Shown here piece after piece: positions 31,239-43,918 of a stretch of DNA of 64,000 bases; positions within the stretch are counted from its first letter, which is position 1, and every line of letters begins with the position of its first letter. The notes under the pieces were generated by a model, which was given only the letters and a program-made list of their open reading frames with translations, searched no databases and was not told where the DNA came from. The position numbers and the translations under genes were made by a program. The stretch comes from Neoarius graeffei (taxonomy: Eukaryota; Chordata; Actinopteri; Siluriformes; Ariidae). The stretch is taken from assembly GCF_027579695.1 (NCBI RefSeq), contig NC_083582.1, forward strand, positions 4,188,378-4,252,377, written 5' to 3'.

Positions 31239-33024
31239 TGGCTTTACCAATTAATCAGAAAGCTTACTTCTAGCTGCCATTAAAAATGCATTGCTATGTT
31301 GGTGTTATGTTAATTAGGTTACTAAAACAAACTTTCTGAATATTTCTGCAATTTTGTTTAGCCGAGGGAACAGACACAGTCTCAAAATGGTGGAACCTCC
31401 CTCTGTGCAGCAAGCAAAAAGTTGCTTTAGCCTGCTTGTCTGCTTCATGGCCATGGCTCTGGATTTGTCACCAATTTGTGGTTCTTGGGCTGTGAGTTAT
31501 GGTGCAAGAAATGAGAGCAGCACCTTCCTGAGTGGGATGTGTTCTGTCCTGCCCTTACAGACCAGCCTTGCCTTCAAAACTACTCCAATTATCTCTAAAT
31601 CCCACATTGGTTTCTAAGAACCATCTCGACATTCAGCAGATCAGTGACCATAACCTGCTGTAAGCTCCATTACCACACCACATGCCTTTACTAATTTATA
31701 CCCTTCTACAATGTTACTCTTTGTAAATTCGAACTGTTGAAACATATAAAAACAGCATTTTGACAGTTTTCTGATATAAATTACTCTGTAGCATGTGACT
31801 TTAGCATTTTGGAATTATTAGCTCATCCAGCTGACAGGTGATGAACTTATGTCATCATGTGTTGTCCGTTGTCCATCCGGCGGCATCCATATTTCACGAA
31901 AATCGCTTCTTCTCCCTCAATTCTTCCCTGATTTTGATTCTTTCTGGCAGGAATGTAGGAGTACCTCGGGTACATATAACTTCTACCCAGATTTGCTTAA
32001 TTACAATTATTAATGAAGTTATGGACAAATTAAGCCTTAATGAGCAGTTCAACAAAAACCGCTTCTCCTTGGTCAATTCCTCGCCATTCTGGATTCTTTC
32101 TGATAAATAGGTCGGTATTCCTAGGGTGGATATCACTTCTATATATAGCTTGTTTATAGTATATACAGCTTGCAACATTTATTGCGCAAGGTGGCCCACT
32201 TTAGATTGTTCCTTCTGGACTAGACGGGACCGGAGTGAGCTACGCCGTCACTGACGATCTCGTTCTAAAATACTGTTAAAGCTCTGTTTGGCTTCCTGTA
32301 ATGTGGGATTTTTAAAACCACTTAAAACACACACACTGATAAATGCTCACACCTCATAGAGACGACTCTATGTTTGTCAACTCATCTGGTATCACCAGAT
32401 TCATCCTTAATGGGATGAATGATGTTCAACTTCACTGGCAGTCAAAAACTGGAGTTGAATCTCACTATCATTTCAAAAAAAATTCAACATTGCAGATATT
32501 CAAGCTGCACTTTTAACAGTGTTTTAAATATTTCCAAAACATTAAAACCTGCTTTTTTTTTTTTTAGCTTTTTCACATTCCACACTAATCAGGAAGTAAA
32601 TATTGGCACAGGAAATTAAAGTCTACGTGATAAGTTTGTCTCGAAAATCAGGAGATTGTGACCTCTAGTGGTCAGGAGTGGTACTGCAGCACACTGGACA
32701 GTGGAGCAGAAACACTTGTGCAATTTTAACAGTTTGCTGAAGTCAAATGAAAACCGAGCTCTTACTGTCAGTATTATTACATGTGAAGTGATATTACTAA
32801 CCCAGTTTATAAATCTGCTGAGCAAGCTGTTAAGAATTATATCATTACAGTATACTCACACATTAATGACACTAAATCTGTCATCTTTTTAAATTAATAA
32901 CACATTTAAAATGATGTCTAGCTGCTGCCTTTTGAAACCTTTTTAAACTCAAGTCATAGCATATCTACAGATTGTCTGTGGAGCACAATGCCGTCTAAAT
33001 ACACACATTTAACAAATACACTTT
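31239..33024. other. No certain gene; degenerate repeats
   Basis: A plus-strand frame at 31354-31617 has no recognisable similarity. At 31890-32130 a roughly 165-bp unit (AATCGCTTCT...CAATTC...TTCTGGATTC-type text) is repeated twice in diverged form. The rest is AT-rich. Confidence 0.4.
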
Positions 33025-33041
33025 TCTTTCTTTGCAAGTTC

Positions 33042-33047
33042 TTTATT
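33042..33047 (-). terminator. Polyadenylation signal of the legumain-like gene
   Basis: AATAAA on the minus strand, about 220 bases past the stop codon at 33264. It gives a 3' UTR of roughly 240 bases. Confidence 0.6.
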
Positions 33048-33263
33048 ATGGTCTTTAGTTCGAGTAAAACAATTAATAGGTTGATCAGTTTTTCCATCAC
33101 AAGTACATTATGATCATTTTTGACTCACCATTAAGAAAAAAAGCAGGAAAAGTAAAAAAAAAATAATATTGGTTTTAATAAGATGATCTAAACAACATCC
33201 TCATATTACTGAAAGTAAGAAAATGTGGAAAAGAAAGCAATCACAAAGTTGTGTGTGAGTTCT

Positions 33264-33486
33264 TCAGAATGTTATCTCCTGGCTAACATGAGTGATGGCT
33301 TCGGTGATGCTGATGGAGGCAAAGAAATTAGAAATGAAATTAGAAATGAAATTAGAAATGAAATTAGAAATGACTGGATGTGTTTAATTCCAGATTGACT
33401 GGAACACAGCACGTACCTCTCAACCTCCAAACCACACTCACACAGATTCACTAAAACCTGCAGGTGTGAATGAGTGACAACAAACT

Positions 33487-33523
<37 letters not shown>

Positions 33524-36500
33524 TTAAGTTAATAAGTACTCATCAAAAGTTTGTACACCCCTACGCATTCATAGCTTTTTCTGTATTTTGACTATTTTCT
33601 ACACTGTAGAACAATACAGCTGAGTCAATTCACTTTCTCACTATCGTTCACTCAGAGGTGGACTGACACCGGATTGACTCTTGGACTCTCAAGGTCAAGA
33701 CTTTTTTAATTGTTGTTTCAACCATATACAGTTGGTACAGTACACAGTTAAGATGAAACAGCCATGGCCTGAAGGTTAGAGAAGCAGCATTGGGCCCAAA
33801 GCGTCGCTGGTTTGATTCCCGGAATCAATCAGCAGGAAAAATGTGAGGGGAGTTTAATGTCTGAACAGCACTTTCCCCTCCCTCTGTATCATGGCTGAAG
33901 TGCCCTTGAGCAAAGCCCCTAACCCCCAACTGCTCCCTGGGTGCTGTAGTATAGCTGCCCACTGCTCTGGGGACCTGTGTGTGTGTTCACTGCTTCAGAT
34001 GGAGGAATTTCACTGGGTTTGAGTGTGACAAAAAAATGGTTTCTTCTTCTTCTTCTTTGAAACAACGTCTCATATAACAACATAAAGTGCATGAGTGCAG
34101 CAGGTGCAAACATTACAGACAATAAACTATTCATAACCTAAAGTGTAAGCAGTGACTGCCAACCAGTTCCTGTCACTGATAATACTCTCTCAAGCATGAT
34201 TGCTGTGCTCCCAGCTGCTCATTACATTACATACATTTAGCAGATGCTCTTATCCAGAGCAACGTACAACATACCCAGTAGGCTCAAGGGCACATCAGCC
34301 ATTCCTGCTGGTCCAGGGAATTGAACGGGCAACCATTTGGGCCCACAGCTGTTTCTCGAACCATTAAGACATGGCTTTCCCATGGTTTTATGCTCATTCA
34401 GAGCTGACTGTAGCTGTGTATTTTTGACTGCGGATTCGACTGTGTTTCTCTTCACATAAAATGGACATCGGCAATGTTTACCTTCATAAAGTGCCACAGA
34501 AATTAAATAAAAAACTTATTAATGTGTTCAATCTCAGCAACCTTCATTTATTTAAATTACAAAGAACACAGTTCAATCTCTGAAACAAGTTATTTAAAAA
34601 TAAAAAAAATAAAAATAAAAAACGCATTATTGCATAAGAGTCTGTATTGGCTTTTGACTTATTAGCACTGATGTCAAATTAGTAAATTAATTAGAAATAA
34701 TACTGCTGATATGTGCCATGTGGTGTCGTCATAAGTTTGATGATGGTCACTGGTAGTTTATAAGGAAATTCAACGCCCACGGAAGGCAAAACATGGGCTG
34801 AGATCTCATTCAGTGTGAAATCAAGACAACATGAAAGGACATTGCAACTTGGAACAGAACCTGTTGATACTTTCAACATGTTTTACTCAGTTCTCCATGA
34901 TTCATCTTGTGACTCATGACCATCTGGGCACAAATTTTTAAACACATCTTGTAATTTTGTCAATGTCTTGAATTCCATTATTTTTTCAAAATCAATGAAA
35001 TATTATAGTTGAAGCACAAACTGTGACTTTTAGCATATGTGTCTATTAAAGTGGGGTCTGTAAGCCCTAATATTGTTACATTAATGGTATTTAGCAGATG
35101 CTCTTATCCAGAACGACATGCAAGAGCTCAAGCACTTCAGCTATTCCTGCTGGTCCAGGGAATCAAACCAGTGACCTTTTGGCCCCAAAGCTGCTTCTCT
35201 AACCATTAGCTCATGGCTTCCCACACAATATCACTCACATTTATACACTTTGCCATTCTGAGTTCCTTGTAAGAAAACAAAAACTGGCCTTCTGAGGATG
35301 TAAACAGAGAGCAAACAAGTTTGTTTTTTATGTTTACCAAATTCATGTGACTGGTGATAATATTTCTGAGGATATATTACATTACAGGTATTTAGCAGAT
35401 GCTCTTATCCAGAGTGACATACAATGAGCGCGTGCGCGTGCACACACACACACAGCTCTTGGGGAACAGTTGAGCATTAGGTGCCTTGCTCAAGGGCACT
35501 TCAACCATGGATTTTTCTTGCTGGTCCAGAGAATCAGACCAGCAACCCTTTGGGCCCAAGGCTGCTTCTCTAACTTTGAGGCCATTGCTGCCCCATGAAT
35601 ATGTTTAGGATATGAAATCCTAACCATGGTTTCCCAGATAAAGAAAGATGTTTTTAATGGAAAAATATTATATTTTGATGTTGGATTCAGTCAAAAAGAC
35701 TTTGGTTTGAGGTCACAAAAAACAAACAAACATTTAGAAGGTCACTCAGTAGAGTGCATACCTCCATCAAGCCACATATTATCAACATCAAAATCAAATC
35801 ACTTGAACCTAGGATAATACTAAAGCTGTCCACCAAATTTCATCCAAATCCATTCACTACTTTTTGCGTTACGTTGGGAACAGACTAAAAAAATCCTTGA
35901 GCCACATACAAATCCGGATTTGCATTAAAAGCTAATCAGCTTTTTAATGTTCCTTGGCCCATGGCTCATCTTTCCTCAAAATTTCCTCAAAATCTGTTCA
36001 CTACTTTTTGCGTTACGTTGGGAACAGACTAAAAAAATCCTTGAGCCACATACAAATCCGGATTTGCATTAAAAGCTAATCAGCTTTTTAATGTTCCTTG
36101 GCCCATGGCTCATCTTTCCTCAAAATTTCCTCAAAATCTGTTCAGCACTTTTTGAGTTATGTTGGGAACAAACAAACAAACAAACAAACAAACAGAGGCA
36201 AAAACATATCCTTTTCCAACACACTTGGCAGAGGAAATAATGAGCAAAATCTGAGACATGCAGAAACACCCCTATTGAGGTGACAGAATTATCCACCTGC
36301 CTAAAGACCTGAGCAGGAGACACACCAGGGGGCCATTTAAACAGATTAAACACTGCACTGGTGAAAGCACATGTATTAATATATTTTTATTTCATTTAGC
36401 ATAAATTAAATTACAGCATGTTAATAAAGCTAGCCTCATTTATTAATTTTACCCAAAACGTATGAATTGAGCCGTTAGTTCATGCTGTTTCTTTGATTTG

Positions 36501-39500
36501 GTGATGAAATAAATGTTCGAGACTGGATGAGTTTATTTTTTAATTATTCAGTTCATTGTTTTGGAAAAATCACAAAATAAAGATGTTAATTAGCTTGTTA
36601 ATGTTACTAATGATGTATTAATGTTGATGTTAGGGGAACACTGTGCAGTGGAATGTTAATGTTAGTGTGGTTTTTCTAGTTCCTGTTGTCTGAAATGATC
36701 ATAAGTCATGTTAGTCAAAAAAAACAAACACACACATACAGTACAGATCCATACCGGCTCCTCTTCCCAGTTGAAGATCGTTTTTCTAAAATGCTCAGCC
36801 ACGACTTTGAGTTCGTACGTGCGAGTCACCTCACGTTTTTCAGTCAGAGCTTGTGAAGTGTTTACGCACTCAGTAATCTTCTGCAGGGCTTCATCCACTG
36901 TCTTCCTCTTCTACAAATAAGACCATAATATACACATTTCAAACAGAAAGACATCGAGAGGAACTGTTTCTAAAATACAAAGGTCTTTTCACGTTCTATG
37001 ATAATATGTAATTCATGACAAAATGAAAACAATTTTGACATCATGGCTAATTTTATTACAGAATTAAAAACTAAACATGTCACATGTGGGGGTGGGGTTT
37101 ATCATATAATGGGTGTGGTTTAAACTTGACCCAGAGGAGTAATGGCTGATGTGGGACACCTGACCGTTGTTTCCCCCAATAATAAACACCGCTGAGTTTG
37201 TTACATTCTACTGTGACGAAGACGGTTGCTGTTCAGATTCATTTACAAAATTTGCTGTGCAAAAATAATCTCGACTTAAAAAGCATGTCAACATGAAATG
37301 TAACTACAAACATGTAGCCCTGTGGGATTTATTTGTTTTGACTATGTGCATATGTTTATTTTGTTTGTTTATTTTTATTCATGTTGTTCATATGTTAAAA
37401 TGTTTTAATGATATATTTTAAAATATATATGCTAAAACTAAGTTAAAAATGTTTACATTCAATCGGAAGTTAAAAAGAGGAGCCAATCAGGTGTTGGAGA
37501 AGGAAGGACAGGTCAAGGGAGGAGGAAGGAGAGAGAGGGGAGAAGAACGACACGAGGCAGAGAAAGTGGCAAGAGAAAAAAGGTTTATGCTAAAAAGAGA
37601 AAGAGAAAGTGTAACTTTGGCCGCACGCCGGGTTATGTAACAAAAAAGGTTAAGAGATAGAGAAAGTGACTTTTAAGAGTTAGTGCAGAAATTGTTAGTT
37701 TTGAGGACTTGTGGAGACTGGCTAAGACTCTACAACGCACACTGTTGGCCAGTCAGCCAGCTGAAGCATCTTTAGATGGTAGCCAGCACGGTTACTGCTC
37801 TGTCGTTGCTGCACGAACTGCTAACGGAGCCTAAGAGGAAAAAAAACACCATTGCCGTCGTCATCCTCATCCTCGTCTTCCACAGCACAGACATCACCTT
37901 CCAAACCCACGGACACTGCTTCCATCGGGACAATTCGACCAGGCCTGCACCTAAGAACTCTCTAACATACGGTCGAGTATTTATTGTATTTCATTTCCTT
38001 TAATGTAAGTACATTATTTTCTGTACCTTTCAGTGCAACTGTACATTTTAAGTTAACATTATACTTGCCAGCTAATAAGTCAGTTTTTTCCAATAGCTTG
38101 TTTGAGCGGGGAAATGAGTATTTGAATGTCAACGGACGTTGAACTGAAAAGTGTAAAGCGATTGTTTCACAAGTGTGTATTTTGTTTTATACATGTATTC
38201 TTTTGTATTTGCATTGAAACTCTTGTATATAAGTAAATAGTTCATATTTTTGTACTTCTGTTGAATTGTGAATCTTTTAGACTTAACGTCAAAGAACCTG
38301 GGGAGCGCACCCCATATTACTGCCAGGCGAGCAAGGGGGCGCTACAAACAGATTAAAAAAAAGTATGTTATGTCAATTTTTAAAATAAAAAAATGTAGTC
38401 ATTGCAGATTGCTGTGGTCGAAGAGGAATAAAACTCTTGGGGACATGCTGTTAGAGGAAAATAATCAACTTTTTTCGTGGTAACAGTAACTCTGCTTCAT
38501 CACACCACCTCTTCACTCAGTATTTTACTATAACAGCTACATGCAGTGTTTATTACTCCTATAATACAGGGTTATGTTGATGAATAAGAGTCAGGCTATG
38601 GATACAGTGAGTGTGAGTACTGAATCTGTTCGGAAATAAGGAGTATAAATAATGTGGTGCAGTAGAAGTGGCTTACTCACTTTTTTAAGATCCTCATATT
38701 GTCTTTCCAGGGCTTGTCTTTTTTCTGGATCCTCTTCATTGTTAATCCTGTTTTCTTGGATTATCAGTGGAACTTCTGCAGTGTCGACCACATCGGATAC
38801 TTGAATGTTCAGCGATTGGGATGTGTAGGCTTCGCTGACAAGCTTGGAGGATTCTCCAAGAAATTCACTCAACATTAACTTCAGCATGCGCTAAATAATG
38901 TCAGTTAAAGAAGAATAATTATGACATTACATGAAACAATCTAAGCATTTAAACAATGTCATTAACGTTTAATTGTCATAAATAATACAACACTTGCCAA
39001 TGCCAGAGAACAAAATCATTAAGGATTTTTTTTATTCACAGAATGGTTCACTTTATTCCAAAATTGGCATATAATAATGATGTGCAGAAACCTTTAAGAT
39101 ATTCCATTTATTTTTATTGTACATTGTCATGTATTTCTCCTGGGCAGCCAAGTGCATACTGACTGCACCATGCTGGCATATGACTCGACATGGTTTCTCC
39201 AATAAAATAGTACAATATCCCAGCTCCCTATGATGGAATATCCTCCTCATGGGTTCCTATTCCAAACTTGGTTTATTGACAAGAGCCTGGTGGAGCCCAA
39301 GCCTCAAGAGAGGGTGTGTGGGTGAATATTATGATATACTGAATCACTGGGTCAGCTCATTGCTGGGCCAACTATCTTATTACCATCAAGCACCCATTGC
39401 TCAGAGACTCCACAAGGTTCAGTGACATGATGAAGTGACTGTTCTGAACTCTTGGCAAGGGCTTTTTTTTTTGGGGGGGGGGGGGGGTGCAGCCTGCATA

Positions 39501-42500
39501 GGCATGCCACTGAGGAACTCCCTCCAGAGGCTGACTGGTCAACCTTCACTGAGGCGCTCCCTCTAGAGGCCAACATGGCAGCCTCCACTGTAGAGCTCAG
39601 TTCAGAAGTCAACAGGCTGACCTCCAGCAAAGCACCCTTTTCAGAGGCGAATGGGGTGACTTCCACCAAAGAGCTCTCTCTATAGGCAGACAGGGCCACT
39701 TCCAATCAAGAGCTTCCACCAGAGGGCGGCACGGTGGTGTAGTGGTTAGCGCTGTCACCTCACAGCAAGGGCCTTTCTGTGCGGAGTTTGCATGTTCTCC
39801 CCATGTCCGCGTGGGTTTCCTCCGGGTGCTCCGGTTTCCCCCACAGTCCAAAGACATGCAGGTTAGGTTAACTGGTGACTCTAAATTGACCGTAGGTGTG
39901 AAAGTGAGTGTGATATGGTTGTCTGTGTCTATGTGTCAGCCCTGTGATGACCTGGTGACTTGTCCAGGGTGTACCCTGCCTTTCGCCCGTAGTCAGCTGG
40001 GATAGACTCCAGCTTGCCTGCGACCCTGTAGAACAGGATAAAACGGCTAGAGATGATGAGATGAGATGAGATGAGCTTCCACCAGAGATCAACAAGGTTA
40101 CCTCTGGTGCCATGCTCCTCCTGGAGGTCAACCAAGTGCCTAGCTTCGCCTGGTGGTCAATGAGACAACCTCTAATACAGCTCACCAGCAGGGACCAGGA
40201 TGGCCGAGTGGTTAAGGTGTTGGACTTAAGACCCAATGGATGCATGTCCTCGTGGGTTCAAACCCCACTCCTGGTAAATTTCTTTAAGCATTTCAGCTGG
40301 GAGAGATGAATATGTTTACACAGGAGTGTGTGTAAAGACTGCAATAATAATTAGAAGTTTGAGAGTTTAAATCCCAGCACTGACTGAGAGCCTTAACTGA
40401 TTTCTGATGCATAAACTTTAGCTTAAAACTTTTCACCCAAATGAATATGGGTTCCATTTTGAGTTTGTTTCTTCTCAACGTTTCTTTCTCATGCCATCTA
40501 ATGGAGTTGTTCTTTGCCACCGTCAACTCAGGCTTGCTTATTAGGGACAAATAAATTTATTAGAAATGAAATAATTAGTTCATATGTTCAAAGTCTTTAT
40601 TTTTTTCTGTAAAGCTCCTTTGAGACAACATCAACTGTTAAAAGTGTGATACATATAAACTGACTTGACTTGATGATGCCCATGCACATGTCCATTCCGG
40701 AGACCAATGAGGTAGCCTCCAGTGTTGTGTCTCTGCTCCTGCCCCCGCCTGAGCCCATGTCCATGCTCATGCCTATACCCAAGTCCACACCCATGCCAGA
40801 GATTGACATAGTAGTCTTCAGCTTCAGGCCCATGTCCATGCTCAGGCCAACCCCCATGTTAAGGCCCATGCCAGAGACTAATGGGGCAGTCTCAAGCACC
40901 ATGCCCATGCCAGAAACTGATGGGGCAGTATCCAGTGCCATGTCCATGCCAGAGACCAACAGACCAGGCTCCAGCATCATGGCCATGCCACAGACAAACA
41001 AGGCAGCTTCTAATACAAAGATCATGCCAGAGGCCAATGGCAATGACAAACTTAATCTAGAGGCCAACAGGGCAGTTTTCAACACCAAGTTTATACTCAG
41101 AGCTGACGGGTTAGTTTCCAATGTCATGCCCATGTCAATGGCTGATGGGCTAGTCTCTCAAACTCTGCCACCTGACTCCAGCAAGGACATTGTCACTGTG
41201 CCACTAGATTCCGAAAAGGACGTTGTCACTCTACAGCCAGACTCTGGTGAGGAAGTTGCTGCTCTGCCACTAGATTCTGGTAAGGATGTCATCACCTCAC
41301 CTCTCTGCTCAGTGGAAGTTGCCAATCTGCCCCACTTCTCAGCTGAGGACATTGTCCAACCTGCCAGTTCAGCCAAGAATGTCACTCTATCTTCCAGCCC
41401 CACAGAAATTTGCATCATCCTGCCTCTTTGCTCTGCTGAAGATGTCATCCTGCCTGTCAGTGACTCTGAGGATGTTGTTATCCCACCCCTGTGCACCACC
41501 ACTGCAATCATCCTACCATCAGACTCTGGCAAGAAAGTTGCTGCTCTGTCTCTCATCTCTTTTGAGAACATCGATCTGCAGGTCTGCTCTGCTTAGAACA
41601 TTGTTCTACAGGCCAGCTTCCCAGAGAATGTTGAACGTTGGAGATACCTTGAATAATGCCTGCTTCACAATCCATGAACTCAGATGAACATTTTACAAAA
41701 AGGTCCAGGACTACCTTTTGGGTATTTGAAGACTCTCCAGGAGTAGTACCTTTGGAGAGGGAGGGAAGTTCTGTCATGTATCCCCCCCACCCCCAGACCA
41801 CACTATGTGCTCTCTCTGTGTGACCAATTGTTTCTGTTTATGCTGCAATTAGTCTCTCTATTGATGCCCTTGTGTTTCTCTTTGTTCTTGTTTAAGTATA
41901 TGCTCTGTGTTCCACACCAGTCATTACCAAGCCTTTTGTTAATCATGTTAGTTGTTCTGGGTTTTTTTTACTTTGTTTTTGGTAACCTTGTTTTGCTTTT
42001 TGCCTGTTCTAGTTTATGCTTTGTGACAATGCCTGCCCCTTTTTGCAAGCCTGCTTTGTTGACCTTATGCCTTGTTTACTTACTAATAGTCTCTCTCTGT
42101 CTCTCTCTCTCACTCTCTCTCTTTGGGAGTGTTTTTCTTTAGGTCCATTCCAGTGTATACCATAGATCCATCCATAGATGCTCTGGGACACATCATCAGT
42201 GATGTTTTCTGAGATCATTGGGTGTTTCAGGTCTTTCACCATCAAACACCCTCACTCAGATGGCCCAGCCAGGGCCCAGCTTGTGTTCCAGCAGTATTGA
42301 CCCATGTTTTGGACCTTTTTATCTAGAGCCACCTTGAGGCCCTCTCTGCAGCCTCTATGGTGGATTTAATGGCTCTCATCTTTACAGCTCCTGTGATGCT
42401 GAGCAGGGTGTAGGTCTTACATAGGGAGCGGGCAGCAAAGCCTCTATATCCTACTTCTATGCACTCACAGCAAGGTTCCTTTGTGAGAGCTGGAGATAAG

Positions 42501-43880
42501 CCATGATCACAGCATACACCATCAACCAGTCTGCTTTCACTGGCATCAGACTGTGAGCTGTGAGTTGATCTTGGCAGGCAGCTCAAGTTCCCAAACCATG
42601 TGACACAAACCTCCTTGAGACCAGACATGATGTTAACATCGACTTCTTCAAAGCAGGTCCTCTTAGTTGAGTGGACAGTCCTCTGGTGCCCCTTTTCCAC
42701 CAAAGCAGTTCCAGGGCTGGTTCGGGGCCAGTGCTTAGTTTGGAACCGGGTTTTCTGTTTCCACTGACAAAGAACTGGCTCTGGGGCCAGAAAAAATGGT
42801 TCCAGGCTAGCACCAACTCTTTGCTGGGCCAGAGGAAAGAACCGCTTATGTCCGCGGGGGGGCCGAGTTGTTAAGCCCGACAACAATAGCAAGACCGCGA
42901 AAGGTCGCCATTTTTAAGTGACGAGAAGCAGCAGCTGTACAAATGTGAAGTCATCAATTATTGTTGTTGTTGCTGCTGCTTCTTCTCCGTGTTGTTGTTG
43001 CTACGATGTTCGCGCCAAGGTTTATGCAAACGCAGCGACGTAACTGATGTATACAGCGATGTAATGACATGGCTCACCTTAGCACCCCGAGCTATGGAAA
43101 AGCAAACTGGTTCTCAGCTGGCTCGCAAGTTGAACGAGTTGTGAACCAGCACCAGCACTGGCCCTGAACCAGCCCTGGAATTGATTTGGTGGAAAAGGGA
43201 TATGGGAGGACTGCATGGAAGAGGACAATGAGCAGAAGCAGCTCAAGTACCACAAGATGGTGGAGAAGTGCTGGAGGAGTGGCTTGAAAGCTCACTGTGA
43301 GTGCATAGAAGTGGGATGTAGAGTTTTTGCTGCCCGCTCCCTATGTAAGACCTACACCTTGCTCGGCATCATGGGAGCTGTAAAGATGAGAGCCATCAAA
43401 TCCACCATAGAGGCTGCAGAGAGGGCCTCTAGGTGGATCTAGATAAAAAGGTCCAAAATGTGGGTCAATGCTGCTGGGACACAAGCCGGGCCCTGGCTGG
43501 GACATCTGAGTGAGGGTGTCTGAAGGATGCATCTGCTGCCAGGAACTGATGTAGTGGTGACTGTCAGGTCATCAACATAGGCTCTGATGGAGGGCTGCTG
43601 GATATCGGACTTGGACAGGGGCCTCTGCATGCCATTTCAGCTGCTTTGAACACCATCTTCATGGCAAGGGTGAAGAGAATAACTGAGCTGGTACAGCCAG
43701 TTATGATTCCTTTCTTGAGCCAGTGCCAGTCAGATGTTGAGCTCCCAGAAGTGACTCTAAGCCTGAAGTTGCCATAGATGTTTTATGGGGGGGGGGATGA
43801 TAACCCCTGCCCCTTCCTGCCAGCCTGTTTTGTCTACCAGCTTTTGGGCAGGGGATCTTATGCCTTGGTTATTTACTAAT

Positions 43881-43918
<38 letters not shown>

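Larger units (their letters stand above)
39500..41596 (+). other. Repetitive coding-like region split by a SINE
   Basis: The largest open frame is 40670-41596 (308 codons). It has degenerate repeats of about 14-17 residues: [13 protein letters not shown] and [13 protein letters not shown] early, then DSGKDV and PLCSAEDV later. The earlier segment at 39500-39685 ([18 protein letters not shown]) has the same style and is interrupted by a SINE, a tRNA-like gene and a LINE tail. No domain is recognised. It sits in an intron of the opposite-strand legumain-like gene and could be a decayed retroelement ORF or a protein-style minisatellite. Confidence 0.4.

Noticed and set aside
31354-31617. Plus-strand 87-codon frame with a hydrophobic middle
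   Set aside because: It has no similarity I recognise and no splice context; not enough to call a gene.
41158-41571. Minus-strand 137-codon frame
   Set aside because: It arises from the same repeats as the plus-strand frame; low-complexity repeats without stops stay open on both strands.
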